A DNA stretch of 11,514 nucleotides from Betaproteobacteria bacterium (lineage in GTDB: Bacteria; Pseudomonadota; Gammaproteobacteria; Burkholderiales; UBA9220). A model generated the notes under the pieces. It did not search any database. It was not told the DNA's origin and saw nothing but the letters and a program-made list of their open reading frames with translations. Positions within the stretch are counted from its first letter, which is position 1. Every line of letters begins with the position of its first letter. Both the position numbers and the translations under genes were made by a program. Of the stretch, positions 1-6,245 are shown piece after piece. The stretch covers positions 1 to 11,514 of the forward strand of contig DOVS01000114.1 of NCBI GenBank assembly GCA_003519965.1, read 5' to 3'.

Positions 1-1
1 C

Positions 2-2170
2 GCCAGCGAGGAAGTGACTAGCGGCAACTACGATGTTCAGTTGCCGGTGATGGCGCGGGACGAGGTCGGGCGGCTGACGCAAACCTTTAACCGCATGGCC
101 GAGTCGATCCGTTCGCGGATCGAGGCGCTAAAGCGCAGCGAGGAGAAATTCCACGCCATCGCCGACTATACGTATGGTTGGGAAAACTGGGTCGGGCCGG
201 ATGGACGCTTGATTTGGGTGAATACATCGGTGTACCGGCTCACCGGCTATACGGCGGCGGAGTGTCTGGAGATGGCGGATTTTCCGCTTCCCCTGGTGGC
301 CGACGCGGACACCGCGAAGATTCGGCAATGCGTGGCGGAGGCCGCCGCCGGATCGACCGGCCATCATGTGGAATTCCGCACCAAGCATAAGGAAGGCGGT
401 TTACGCTGGTGCGCTCTGAGCTGGCAGCCGATTTACGGCGGCAGCGGCGAGAACCTGGGGTATCGCAGCAGTATCGAGGACATTAGCGAGCGCAAGGCGG
501 TGGAGGAATCCTTGCGCACCAGCGAGGCGCGGCTCGAGGCGGCGGAGCAGGTGGCGCATGTGGGCAATTGGGAGTGGGATGTGGATAGCGACGGCTTGAC
601 CTGGTCGGATGAGAATTACCGGATATTCGGCCTGAAGCCGCAAGAGCGGCCTCTTGTTCATCACGATTTCCTCAGCGCCGTTTATCCGGCGGACCGGCTG
701 CGGGTGCAATGGGCAGCCGAGGAGGCGCTGCACCACGATAAACCCTACAGTATCGATCACCGTATCGTTCTTGCCGATGGTTCGCTGCGCAGCGTCCACG
801 GGGAAGGCATGGTGACGCGGGATGCGAATAATGCGCCGCACCGGATGTTCGGCGTGATGCAGGATATCACGCGGCGCAAGCAAATCGAGGAAAACCTGGC
901 GCGGTTGAACCGTCTCTATTCGATCTTGCGCGATAGCGCGCAAGCGGTGTTTCATATCCGGGAGCACGCCCGACTGTACCGGAACATTTGCCGTATCGCG
1001 GTGGACAGCGGTTTATTCCGGATGGCGTGGGTGGGAATGCTCGACAGGGAGACGGGGGCGCTGACGCCGGTGGCCCATTGGGGCTACGAGGCGGGGTATC
1101 TCCAATTGCTGCACATCACGGTCGGGGACGACAAGCTGGGACACGGCCCGAGCGGCATGGCGGTTAAACAGGGGGGGTACGACGTCTGCGGCGATATCGC
1201 CCATGACGCACACATGACGCCGTGGCGCAAAGAAGCGGCGCAGCGCGGTTATCTGTCCTCGGCGGCGTTTCCCTTATCCCAAGATGGGCGCGTGGTGGGC
1301 GTGTTCAATCTGTATGCCGCCGAAGCCGGTTTTTTTACCGACGATATTGTGGATTTGCTGGGGCAGTTGTCGAACGACATTTCGTTTGCCCTGGATTTTA
1401 TCGCCGAGGAGAAACGGCGCGAGGCGGCGGACGCCGAGCTGTCCAAGTTGACCGTGGAGTTGGAAACGCGCGTTGTCGAGCGCACCCAGCAACTAGAGGC
1501 CGCCAATAAGGAGCTGGAGGCGTTCAGCTATTCGGTTTCCCACGACTTGCGCGCGCCGCTGCGCGCCATGGAGGGATTCAGCCAGATTTTGCTGCGCAAA
1601 TACGGCGACCAACTGGATGAAACCGGCAAGGACTACCTGGACCGGGTGGTCGCGGCGAACCGGCATATGGCGGAATTGATCGGCGATTTGTTGCAATTGT
1701 CCCGCGTGGCGCGGAGCGATTTGCATCGCGGCGATGTCGATTTGAGCGAGATGGCGCGGACGGTGGCCGGCGAAGTGAGAAAAAACGACCCGGCGCACGT
1801 CTATCCCTTAGAGATTCAAGAAGGTCTGACCGTGCGAGGGGACGTCCGCCTGCTGCGGGTCGTGCTGACCAATCTATTGAGCAACGCCTGGAAGTTCAGC
1901 GCCAAGCGCCCGGATCCCCAAATTGAATTCGGCGCCAAGACGATTCGGGGCGAGCAAGTGCTCTATGTGCGGGACAATGGCACGGGATTCGACATGCGCT
2001 ATGTCGATAAGCTGTTCGCTGCGTTTCAGCGCTTGCACAGTGTCCAGGAATTCGAAGGGACGGGGGTCGGCCTGGCGACCGTGCAGCGGATTATCCACCG
2101 CCACGGCGGGAGGGTGTGGGCCGAGGGAGAGGTCGGGAAAGGGGCGACGTTCTATTTCACGCTGGGATAG
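2..2170 (+). CDS. HAMP-PAS-PAS-GAF sensor histidine kinase (5' end missing)
   Basis: The reading frame is open from base 2 through a GTG at 14, so the gene begins before the window; 722 residues are visible. They start with the second half of a HAMP linker (about 1-40, with DEVGRLTQTFNRM), so at least one membrane segment probably lies upstream. Two PAS domains follow (about 45-165 and 175-292), each ending in a DI(S/T)xRK motif, the second of the PAS_3 type. Then come a GAF domain (about 295-470), a short coiled coil, a HisKA domain with phospho-acceptor His514 in SHDLRAPLR, and a HATPase_c domain (N box LTNLLSNAWKF near 621, DNGTGFD near 658, GTGVGLA near 686). The H box resembles that of phytochrome-like kinases, but there is no PHY domain. 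It should autophosphorylate and donate to a receiver; the Rcp1-type regulator 15 bases downstream is the obvious partner by context. The ligands of the PAS and GAF domains cannot be told. Confidence 0.95.
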   Translation, partial: ASEEVTSGNYDVQLPVMARDEVGRLTQTFNRMAESIRSRIEALKRSEEKFHAIADYTYGWENWVGPDGRLIWVNTSVYRLTGYTAAECLEMADFPLPLVADADTAKIRQCVAEAAAGSTGHHVEFRTKHKEGGLRWCALSWQPIYGGSGENLGYRSSIEDISERKAVEESLRTSEARLEAAEQVAHVGNWEWDVDSDGLTWSDENYRIFGLKPQERPLVHHDFLSAVYPADRLRVQWAAEEALHHDKPYSIDHRIVLADGSLRSVHGEGMVTRDANNAPHRMFGVMQDITRRKQIEENLARLNRLYSILRDSAQAVFHIREHARLYRNICRIAVDSGLFRMAWVGMLDRETGALTPVAHWGYEAGYLQLLHITVGDDKLGHGPSGMAVKQGGYDVCGDIAHDAHMTPWRKEAAQRGYLSSAAFPLSQDGRVVGVFNLYAAEAGFFTDDIVDLLGQLSNDISFALDFIAEEKRREAADAELSKLTVELETRVVERTQQLEAANKELEAFSYSVSHDLRAPLRAMEGFSQILLRKYGDQLDETGKDYLDRVVAANRHMAELIGDLLQLSRVARSDLHRGDVDLSEMARTVAGEVRKNDPAHVYPLEIQEGLTVRGDVRLLRVVLTNLLSNAWKFSAKRPDPQIEFGAKTIRGEQVLYVRDNGTGFDMRYVDKLFAAFQRLHSVQEFEGTGVGLATVQRIIHRHGGRVWAEGEVGKGATFYFTLG

Positions 2171-2185
2171 GCAGGGGGTATAGCG

Positions 2186-2635
2186 ATGGCGGAAAATCTC
2201 AAGGTGGTTTTGCTGGTGGAGGATAATCCCGACGATGCGGAATTGGCGCGGTTCGCCTTGGAGGAGAATCATTTGCTGAACAAAGTCGTCTGGGCGCAAG
2301 ATGGCCGTGCGGCGCTCGATTATCTATTTTCCCGCAACGAGGACAGTACGGACGCATTGCCGGAGATGGTGCTGCTGGATCTAAAGCTGCCCAAGGTGGA
2401 CGGTTTGGAGGTGCTGCGTCAAATTCGCGCACACGACGCTACTTGCCGCCTGCCGGTGGTGATTATGACCTCTTCCAAGGAGGAGCAGGATTTGATCGAC
2501 GGGTATAGCTTGGGGGCGAACAGCTATATCCGAAAGCCGGTGGATTTCGACCAGTTCGCCAGCGCCGTTCGGCAATTGGGGCTGTATTGGCTGGTGTTGA
2601 ACGAGAGCGCGCTGCCATGCAATCGACCCCTATAG
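2186..2635 (+). CDS. Single-domain response regulator, Rcp1 type
   Basis: This 149-residue protein is one receiver domain with no output domain. It has the acidic pair Glu12-Asp13, the phospho-acceptor Asp65 in LLDLKLPKVDG, Thr95 in IMTSS and Lys117 in RKPVDF. The NPDDAEL start and the extended loop before the phospho-site are typical of the Rcp1 group, which usually pairs with phytochrome-like HisKA kinases; the gene just upstream encodes a kinase with that kind of H box. The start is ATG with AGGGGG at 2173-2178, seven bases upstream. The 3' end overlaps the next kinase gene by 19 bases, so translation is probably coupled. With no output domain it must act by protein contact or phosphotransfer. 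The next protein (a kinase with its own N-terminal receiver) is a candidate target, but this is inference. Confidence 0.93.
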   Translation: MAENLKVVLLVEDNPDDAELARFALEENHLLNKVVWAQDGRAALDYLFSRNEDSTDALPEMVLLDLKLPKVDGLEVLRQIRAHDATCRLPVVIMTSSKEEQDLIDGYSLGANSYIRKPVDFDQFASAVRQLGLYWLVLNESALPCNRPL

Positions 2636-4152
2636 CCGAAAAGCGTTTGCGTTTGTTGCAAATCGAGGATTCCGCAAACGACGCCGAGTTGATGCTGTGC
2701 CAAATTCGCGAGGCGGGATTCGCAGTGGAGTCGCAACGGGTGGAAAGCGGGGATGAATTGCTGGCTGCGTTGACCGAGCGCCAATGGGACTTAGTTCTTT
2801 CCGATTACAACCTGCCACGGTTCAGCGCCGAGGAGGCGCTGGCGATCGTCCGGGCGAAATGCGACGATCTGCCGTTGATCGTCGTTTCCGGCTGTATCGG
2901 CGAGGAAACCGCCGTCGCCATGATGCGCCAGGGCGCCAACGACTACTTGATGAAAGACAATCTGACCCGGTTGGCGCCGGCGATCGAGCGCGAACTGGGT
3001 GACGCCGCCGCCCGGCGGCAGCGGTATTTAGCGGAAGAGGCGCTGCGCGCCAAGGACAAACTGCTTCACGATATTACTTTCGCCATTGGCGAAGGCATTA
3101 TCGTCGTCGATCAAGCGGAACGGGTGATGTTCATGAACCCTAAGGCGGAAAGTCTGCTCGGCTGGTCGGAAATGGAGCTGTTCGGACGCACTGTCGACGA
3201 GGTATTCCACGGCCAGCCCGTGGAGGACGAGGCGCAGAATCCCGAGGAACGTTACCCGATGATGACCGCGATGCATACTGGCGGCATTTACCAGAACGAC
3301 GACGCGCAATTCCGGCGCAAGGACGGCGCGATGCTGCCCGTCGCATTCGTGACCACGCCGATTATGACGGATGGCGCGGTGGTGGCGAGTCTGACCGCCT
3401 TTCAGGATATTACCCGCCGCAAGGAAGTGGAGACGGAGCTGAATGAATCGCGCCGCCAGTTGCGCGATTTATCGGCGTTTCTGCAAACGGTGCGGGAAGA
3501 GGAGCGGGCGCATATCGCTCGCGAGCTGCACGATGAATTAGGCCAGATGCTCACCGCGTTCAAAATGGACTTGCTTTGGCTGAGCTCCAAGCTCAATCCG
3601 CGGCAGACGGCGCTGGTCCAAAAGGTGAGCACGCTGGCCGAATTGGTGGACGCCTCCATGAACGCCGTCCACCGGATCGCGTCCGATCTTCGCCCTTGGC
3701 TGCTGGACGACCTGGGACTAGGGGCGGCGATCGAATGGCAGATGGAGCAATTCCGGGAGCGTAACGGCATGGCGGCCGAGTTGTCGTTAACCCCAGAGGA
3801 TATCGAAGTAGAAGAACCCCTGGCGACGGGGATATTCCGTATTGTCCAGGAGGCGTTGACCAATGTGGCGCGCCATGCCGGGGCGAACCAGGTCGCGGTT
3901 TCCCTGCGCCGCCAAGAGGAGGCGCTGGTATTGAAAATCAAGGATAACGGCCAAGGGATGGCGGCCGACTATAAACCCAAACGCGATTCTTACGGCTTAA
4001 TCGGCATGCGGGAGCGCACTTATAATCTGGGCGGGCAATTTCAAATGGCCAGCGCGCCCGGGGAAGGAACCGCCATCGAAATCCATTTTCCTGTCATCGA
4101 AACGGAACTCGGGAGTTTCTGCGTTGCAGATCAAGGTGCTGGTCGCGGATGA
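2617..4152 (+). CDS. REC-PAS-HisKA_3 histidine kinase (NarL-type)
   Basis: I place the start at ATG 2617 (511 residues), not at a TTG 30 bases earlier, because the receiver fold begins right after it. An N-terminal receiver (about 10-128) has Glu17-Asp18, phospho-acceptor Asp63 in SDYNLP, Ser91 and Lys113. A PAS domain follows (about 146-270, ending DITRRK). The dimerisation domain is HisKA_3, with His305 in ARELHDELGQ. The ATPase domain has the N box QEALTNVARHA (411-421), DNGQGM (443-448) and GLIGM (460-464). HisKA_3 kinases normally phosphorylate LuxR-HTH response regulators, and one starts inside the 3' end of this gene. There is no membrane segment, so this is a cytoplasmic kinase. Its own receiver should let it take a phosphate signal from another kinase, for example the one encoded upstream. 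The gene overlaps both neighbours (19 and 29 bases). Confidence 0.94.
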   Translation: MQSTPIAEKRLRLLQIEDSANDAELMLCQIREAGFAVESQRVESGDELLAALTERQWDLVLSDYNLPRFSAEEALAIVRAKCDDLPLIVVSGCIGEETAVAMMRQGANDYLMKDNLTRLAPAIERELGDAAARRQRYLAEEALRAKDKLLHDITFAIGEGIIVVDQAERVMFMNPKAESLLGWSEMELFGRTVDEVFHGQPVEDEAQNPEERYPMMTAMHTGGIYQNDDAQFRRKDGAMLPVAFVTTPIMTDGAVVASLTAFQDITRRKEVETELNESRRQLRDLSAFLQTVREEERAHIARELHDELGQMLTAFKMDLLWLSSKLNPRQTALVQKVSTLAELVDASMNAVHRIASDLRPWLLDDLGLGAAIEWQMEQFRERNGMAAELSLTPEDIEVEEPLATGIFRIVQEALTNVARHAGANQVAVSLRRQEEALVLKIKDNGQGMAADYKPKRDSYGLIGMRERTYNLGGQFQMASAPGEGTAIEIHFPVIETELGSFCVADQGAGRG

Positions 4153-4771
4153 CCATATGATCGTCCGGGCGGGATTGAAGCAAATCCTTTCCGATACCGC
4201 CGATCTCTTCGTTGCGGGAGAGGCGGCGGACGGCTTCGAGGTGCTGAAAAAGATACGCGAGCAGGCATGGGACGTGCTGTTGCTCGATATGTCCATGCCC
4301 GGCAAGAGCGGGATCGAACTCATTAAGCAAGTGAAGCTCGAGAAACCTAAACTGCCGATTTTAGTATTGAGCATGCACCAAGAAGATCAATACGCCATCC
4401 GCGCCATCAAGGCGGGCGCTTCCGGCTATTTGACCAAGCACAGCGCCTCGACCCAGCTGGTGGATGCGCTGCGTAAAGTGGCGGGAGGCGGATTGTTCAT
4501 TAGTCCGTCGGTGGCCGAGCGGCTTGCGTATGACGTCCGGCCGGCGACGGAGCAGCTGCCCCATCGCCGTTTATCCGACCGGGAGTTTCAAATTATGCAG
4601 CTGATCGTGGAAGGTAAAACGATTTCCGCCATTGGCGATGAGCTATGCCTCAGCGTCAAAACCGTGAGCACCCACAAGGTGCGGATTTTACAGAAAATGG
4701 GGATGGCCAATATCGCCGATCTGGTCCGTTACGCGGTCGTCCATCAACTCATTGAAACACCGTCGGACTGA
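4124..4771 (+). CDS. NarL/FixJ-family response regulator (REC-LuxR HTH)
   Basis: The 215-residue protein has a receiver domain (Asp9-Asp10, phospho-acceptor Asp55 in LLLDMSMPG, Ser83, Lys105 in YLTKHSA) and a C-terminal LuxR-type helix-turn-helix (about 148-212, with LSDREFQIMQLI and LSVKTVSTHKVRIL). It is a DNA-binding transcription regulator, almost surely the target of the HisKA_3 kinase encoded just before it. The start is TTG at 4124, supported by GGGAG at 4111-4115 with eight bases between, and no longer in-frame start exists. It lies 29 bases inside the kinase gene, so the two are probably translationally coupled. The layout resembles UvrY/GacA and other NarL-like regulators, but the sequence does not justify one of those names. 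Its target sites are unknown; the TCCTA/TAGGA operators at 5229 and 5334 are candidates because BvgA and RcsB, of the same family, bind related heptads. Confidence 0.94.
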   Translation: MQIKVLVADDHMIVRAGLKQILSDTADLFVAGEAADGFEVLKKIREQAWDVLLLDMSMPGKSGIELIKQVKLEKPKLPILVLSMHQEDQYAIRAIKAGASGYLTKHSASTQLVDALRKVAGGGLFISPSVAERLAYDVRPATEQLPHRRLSDREFQIMQLIVEGKTISAIGDELCLSVKTVSTHKVRILQKMGMANIADLVRYAVVHQLIETPSD

Positions 4772-4824
4772 CGCGGGGAAACGTAGCGGCTTCGCGGACA
4801 GTTCTAATCGCACGATGACTATAT

Positions 4825-4829
4825 AAGGA
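4825..4829 (+). promoter_or_regulatory. Ribosome binding site of the stand-alone receiver gene
   Basis: AAGGA lies eight bases before ATG 4838. The 66-base gap before this gene also contains TATATAA (4820-4826), but it lies so close to the start codon that a promoter there would give a nearly leaderless transcript, and no good -35 element is visible. I cannot say whether the gene has its own promoter or is read through from the regulator upstream. Confidence 0.5.
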
Positions 4830-4837
4830 TTGCGCCA

Positions 4838-5209
4838 ATGAAATTTCTAATCGTAGACGACGACGCCGATGTGGCGAACTATATCGCCGCGACGTTGGAG
4901 GCGGAGGCCATCGACAGCGACATTGCACTGGATGCCGAGATCGCCCATAAATTGTTTTATCTCGGCGATTTCGACGCCTTGGTGGTCGACGCCATTTTGC
5001 CTGGCGTGAGCGGCATTTCGTTTGCCAAGGAAATCCGCGCCATGAGGCCGGAAATTCCCATTCTCTTTTGCACCGGCGCCACCGATGAATTCAACAAGCA
5101 GTTGATGTGGTCCATGGGCATGGTTTGCCACAAGCCGCTGGACGCCAGCCTTCCCTTTATTTTGCGCCGGTTTATCGCCTCTTCGCTGCCTCCTTCCCGC
5201 GACCGTTGA
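4838..5209 (+). CDS. Stand-alone receiver-domain protein
   Basis: The 123-residue protein is a single receiver: Asp7-Asp8 in IVDDDAD, phospho-acceptor Asp51 in VVDAILPGVSG, Thr79 in FCTGATD and Lys99 in HKPLD. All five conserved residues are present, so phosphorylation should be possible. There is no output domain, and the C-terminal tail (from about 114) is short and proline/arginine-rich. It differs clearly from the Rcp1-type receiver at 2186: it is shorter and more like the REC heads of hybrid kinases. It follows the NarL-type regulator after 66 bases. Stand-alone receivers of this kind often act as phosphate shuttles or sinks; the Hpt-like protein encoded at 9267 is a possible partner, but nothing here proves it. 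Confidence 0.9.
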   Translation: MKFLIVDDDADVANYIAATLEAEAIDSDIALDAEIAHKLFYLGDFDALVVDAILPGVSGISFAKEIRAMRPEIPILFCTGATDEFNKQLMWSMGMVCHKPLDASLPFILRRFIASSLPPSRDR

Positions 5210-5226
5210 TCGTAGCGGTTCAGCCG

Positions 5227-5285
5227 ATTCCTACACGGAATTTAGGACGGCGCCGATCGTTTTTCCCCAAGCAAGCGCCTATTGT
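5227..5285 (+). promoter_or_regulatory. Promoter-like module, copy 1
   Basis: The copy reads ATTCCTACA, four bases, ATTTAGGAC, two bases, CGCCGAT, one base, GTTTTT, fifteen bases, TATTGT. The outer block contains an inverted pair TCCTA (5229-5233) and TAGGA (5243-5247), nine bases apart, as expected for a dimeric regulator. TATTGT (5280-5285) is a weak -10 candidate. Over the first 38 bases it matches copy 2 at 32 positions. It is the upstream copy, and what it drives, if anything, is not evident; it may be an accessory operator for copy 2. Confidence 0.55.
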
Positions 5286-5331
5286 TGAATCGTGGTGGAA
5301 AGGCCCCGGCGCCGCCGGAGAATATCGGAAA

Positions 5332-5390
5332 ATTCCTACAAGTCATTTAGGACAACGCCGATAGTTTTTGACCTCTCCCCGTTATATTGT
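5332..5390 (+). promoter_or_regulatory. Promoter-like module, copy 2 (likely ankyrin-gene promoter)
   Basis: The same blocks occur in the same order and spacing as in copy 1, exactly 105 bases downstream: TCCTA at 5334-5338, TAGGA at 5348-5352, CGCCGAT at 5356-5362, GTTTTT at 5364-5369 and TATTGT at 5385-5390. Here a better -10 hexamer, TATATT (5383-5388), overlaps TATTGT. No good -35 hexamer sits 17 bases upstream (GATAGT), so the promoter probably depends on an activator. With a start near 5395, the inverted pair would be centred about 52 bases upstream, a normal place for a NarL-family activator. The regulator itself is not identified. Confidence 0.6.
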
Positions 5391-5408
5391 GAGATCAAAG
5401 GGACAGCA

Positions 5409-5465
5409 ATGAGTGCGCTGTTCCGGAGAAGGCCGCTGGCCGGCAGGATGAAAACGAGTTTCTAA
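5409..5465 (+). CDS. Possible 18-residue leader peptide
   Basis: ATG 5409 opens a short frame of 18 codons ending in TAA, preceded by AAAGGGA (5397-5403) five bases upstream. The peptide would be basic (six Arg and one Lys) with no membrane segment and no run of one amino acid that would suggest classic attenuation. It lies in the leader between the copy 2 promoter and the ankyrin gene. It could be chance; only the ribosome-binding site and the position speak for it. Confidence 0.25.
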   Translation: MSALFRRRPLAGRMKTSF

Positions 5466-5584
5466 GAATAAAGCGAGTCTAGGGTTCATCGAACCGTAGA
5501 CGAGCGCACGAAGCGATGCGCAGGCGGCTTTTTCCCTGCGAGGCGACTATCCAACATTGTAGGGTTAACCGAAGGAGAAGGCAG

Positions 5585-5998
5585 ATGAAAACCGCTATCG
5601 ACACAAACATCGGTAAAACGGAAAACCACACCATCAAGATGTTGCCGTTGAATGAAAAAAGAAGGTTGCGCGCTTTCATCGCCGCGGTCGACAACAATAT
5701 CGACGTCTTGCGTGAAAATTTAACGGCATCCGATGTGAACGCCCAAGACGAATTTGGCAATACGGCGCTGATGTTCGCGGTCATGATGGGTAACTTCGAT
5801 GCGGTGAAGATGCTCATGAGCCTAGGCGCGGATCCGGACATCATTTCTCGCAGCGGCCGTAATTCCGCGCATACCGTGGCGGAAGTGCTGGGCAAAAGGG
5901 ACATTCTGGAGTACATGCTCAGCCGCAGCAAAAAGGCGCGTGGCGAGAACACCGGGATGCATTCGCTGGGACGGCGTAAATTCTCGCCCGTAATGTAA
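5585..5998 (+). CDS. Small ankyrin-repeat protein
   Basis: I choose ATG 5585 because GAAGGAG (5571-5577) lies seven bases before it; the frame could open at ATG 5516, but the added 23 residues are arginine-rich and lie in the leader. The 137-residue protein has about three ankyrin repeats: a degenerate one at 25-55 (RRLRAFIAAVDNNIDVL), a clear one at 57-88 (FGNTALMFAVMMGNFDAVKMLMSLGADPD) and a partial one at 90-117 (GRNSAHTVAEVLGKRDILEYML). The tail is basic. There is no signal peptide or membrane segment, so it is probably a cytoplasmic protein-binding adaptor. Its partner is unknown. It sits alone between two signalling operons, with its own promoter-like module upstream and a large hairpin downstream. 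Confidence 0.88.
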   Translation: MKTAIDTNIGKTENHTIKMLPLNEKRRLRAFIAAVDNNIDVLRENLTASDVNAQDEFGNTALMFAVMMGNFDAVKMLMSLGADPDIISRSGRNSAHTVAEVLGKRDILEYMLSRSKKARGENTGMHSLGRRKFSPVM

Positions 5999-6002
5999 AC
6001 CG

Positions 6003-6035
6003 GGCGTTGGGGCGCGCGACGCGCGCCCCAACGCC
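6003..6035 (+). repeat. Large perfect GC-rich inverted repeat
   Basis: Sixteen bases, GGCGTTGGGGCGCGCG (6003-6018), are mirrored exactly by 6020-6035 around one central base. As RNA the innermost pairs would open to make a loop, leaving a stem of about 14-15 pairs. It begins five bases after the ankyrin stop codon, so it probably ends or stabilises that transcript, but no T run follows on either side, so it is not a canonical intrinsic terminator. Confidence 0.75.
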
Positions 6036-6245
6036 TCGGTCAAGACGGCGCGGGAGTCGGAAAGGGATGAAACAGTCTCTCGAACCGCTGCGGCAGGGGG
6101 ATAAAAGCCGCAAGGCGGTCAGCGCCGGATGGGGCTGCATCGGGTAGGGGAAGACCGGCCGGGGGCCGGGAAATGCGGGAGTCGTCTACGCTGTGGCGCT
6201 TTGCGCCGGCGGCATGTAAGGAACGGTAGAGTAGGGGGGATAACG
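6036..6245 (+). other. Intergenic region before the kinase gene at 6246
   Basis: No convincing gene is seen here. A 26-codon frame at 6067-6147 has GGAAAGGG directly against its ATG, which is too close for a normal ribosome-binding site. A CCGGCCGGGGGCCGG hairpin lies near 6156-6170. I find no clear -35/-10 pair. The region ends with AGGGGGGA (6233-6240), a strong ribosome-binding site for the next gene. Confidence 0.5.

Larger units (their letters stand above)
5210..5584 (+). other. Long intergenic region with duplicated promoter module and leader
   Basis: This 375-base stretch has no clear full-length gene. It holds two copies of a promoter-like module (5227-5285 and 5332-5390) and then a leader of about 190 bases before the ankyrin gene. 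The leader contains short stems: GGCC/GGCC at 5431-5441, GGTTC/GAACC at 5483-5495, GCGCA/TGCGC at 5504-5521, and CGCAGG/CCTGCG at 5519-5540 (the last two overlap and would exclude each other). It also holds a possible mini-ORF. No intrinsic terminator for the upstream receiver gene is visible. Confidence 0.6.

Noticed and set aside
401..967. A 188-codon frame on the - strand
   Set aside because: It is antisense to the PAS domains of the first kinase and rich in Arg, His and Pro, typical of a shadow.
2..2170. Bacteriophytochrome identity for the first kinase
   Set aside because: The H box and the Rcp1-type partner recall phytochromes, but there is no PHY domain, and the GAF domain follows two PAS domains after HAMP with no chromophore-site signature I can recognise.
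5229..5247. GacA/UvrY box (TGTAAG-N6-CTTACA) at the duplicated module
   Set aside because: The half-sites here point the other way (TCCTA then TAGGA), so they do not match the GacA consensus; a NarL-family site of another type is possible.
5368..5388. Standard -35/-10 pair TTGACC and TATATT
   Set aside because: Only nine bases separate the hexamers, far from the usual 16-18.
5227..5390. CRISPR array
   Set aside because: There are only two partly identical copies, with internal variation and promoter-like content, and no cas gene is present.
6067..6147. A 26-codon frame before the kinase gene at 6246
   Set aside because: The purine-rich stretch abuts the ATG with no spacing, the peptide has no feature, and no promoter is visible.
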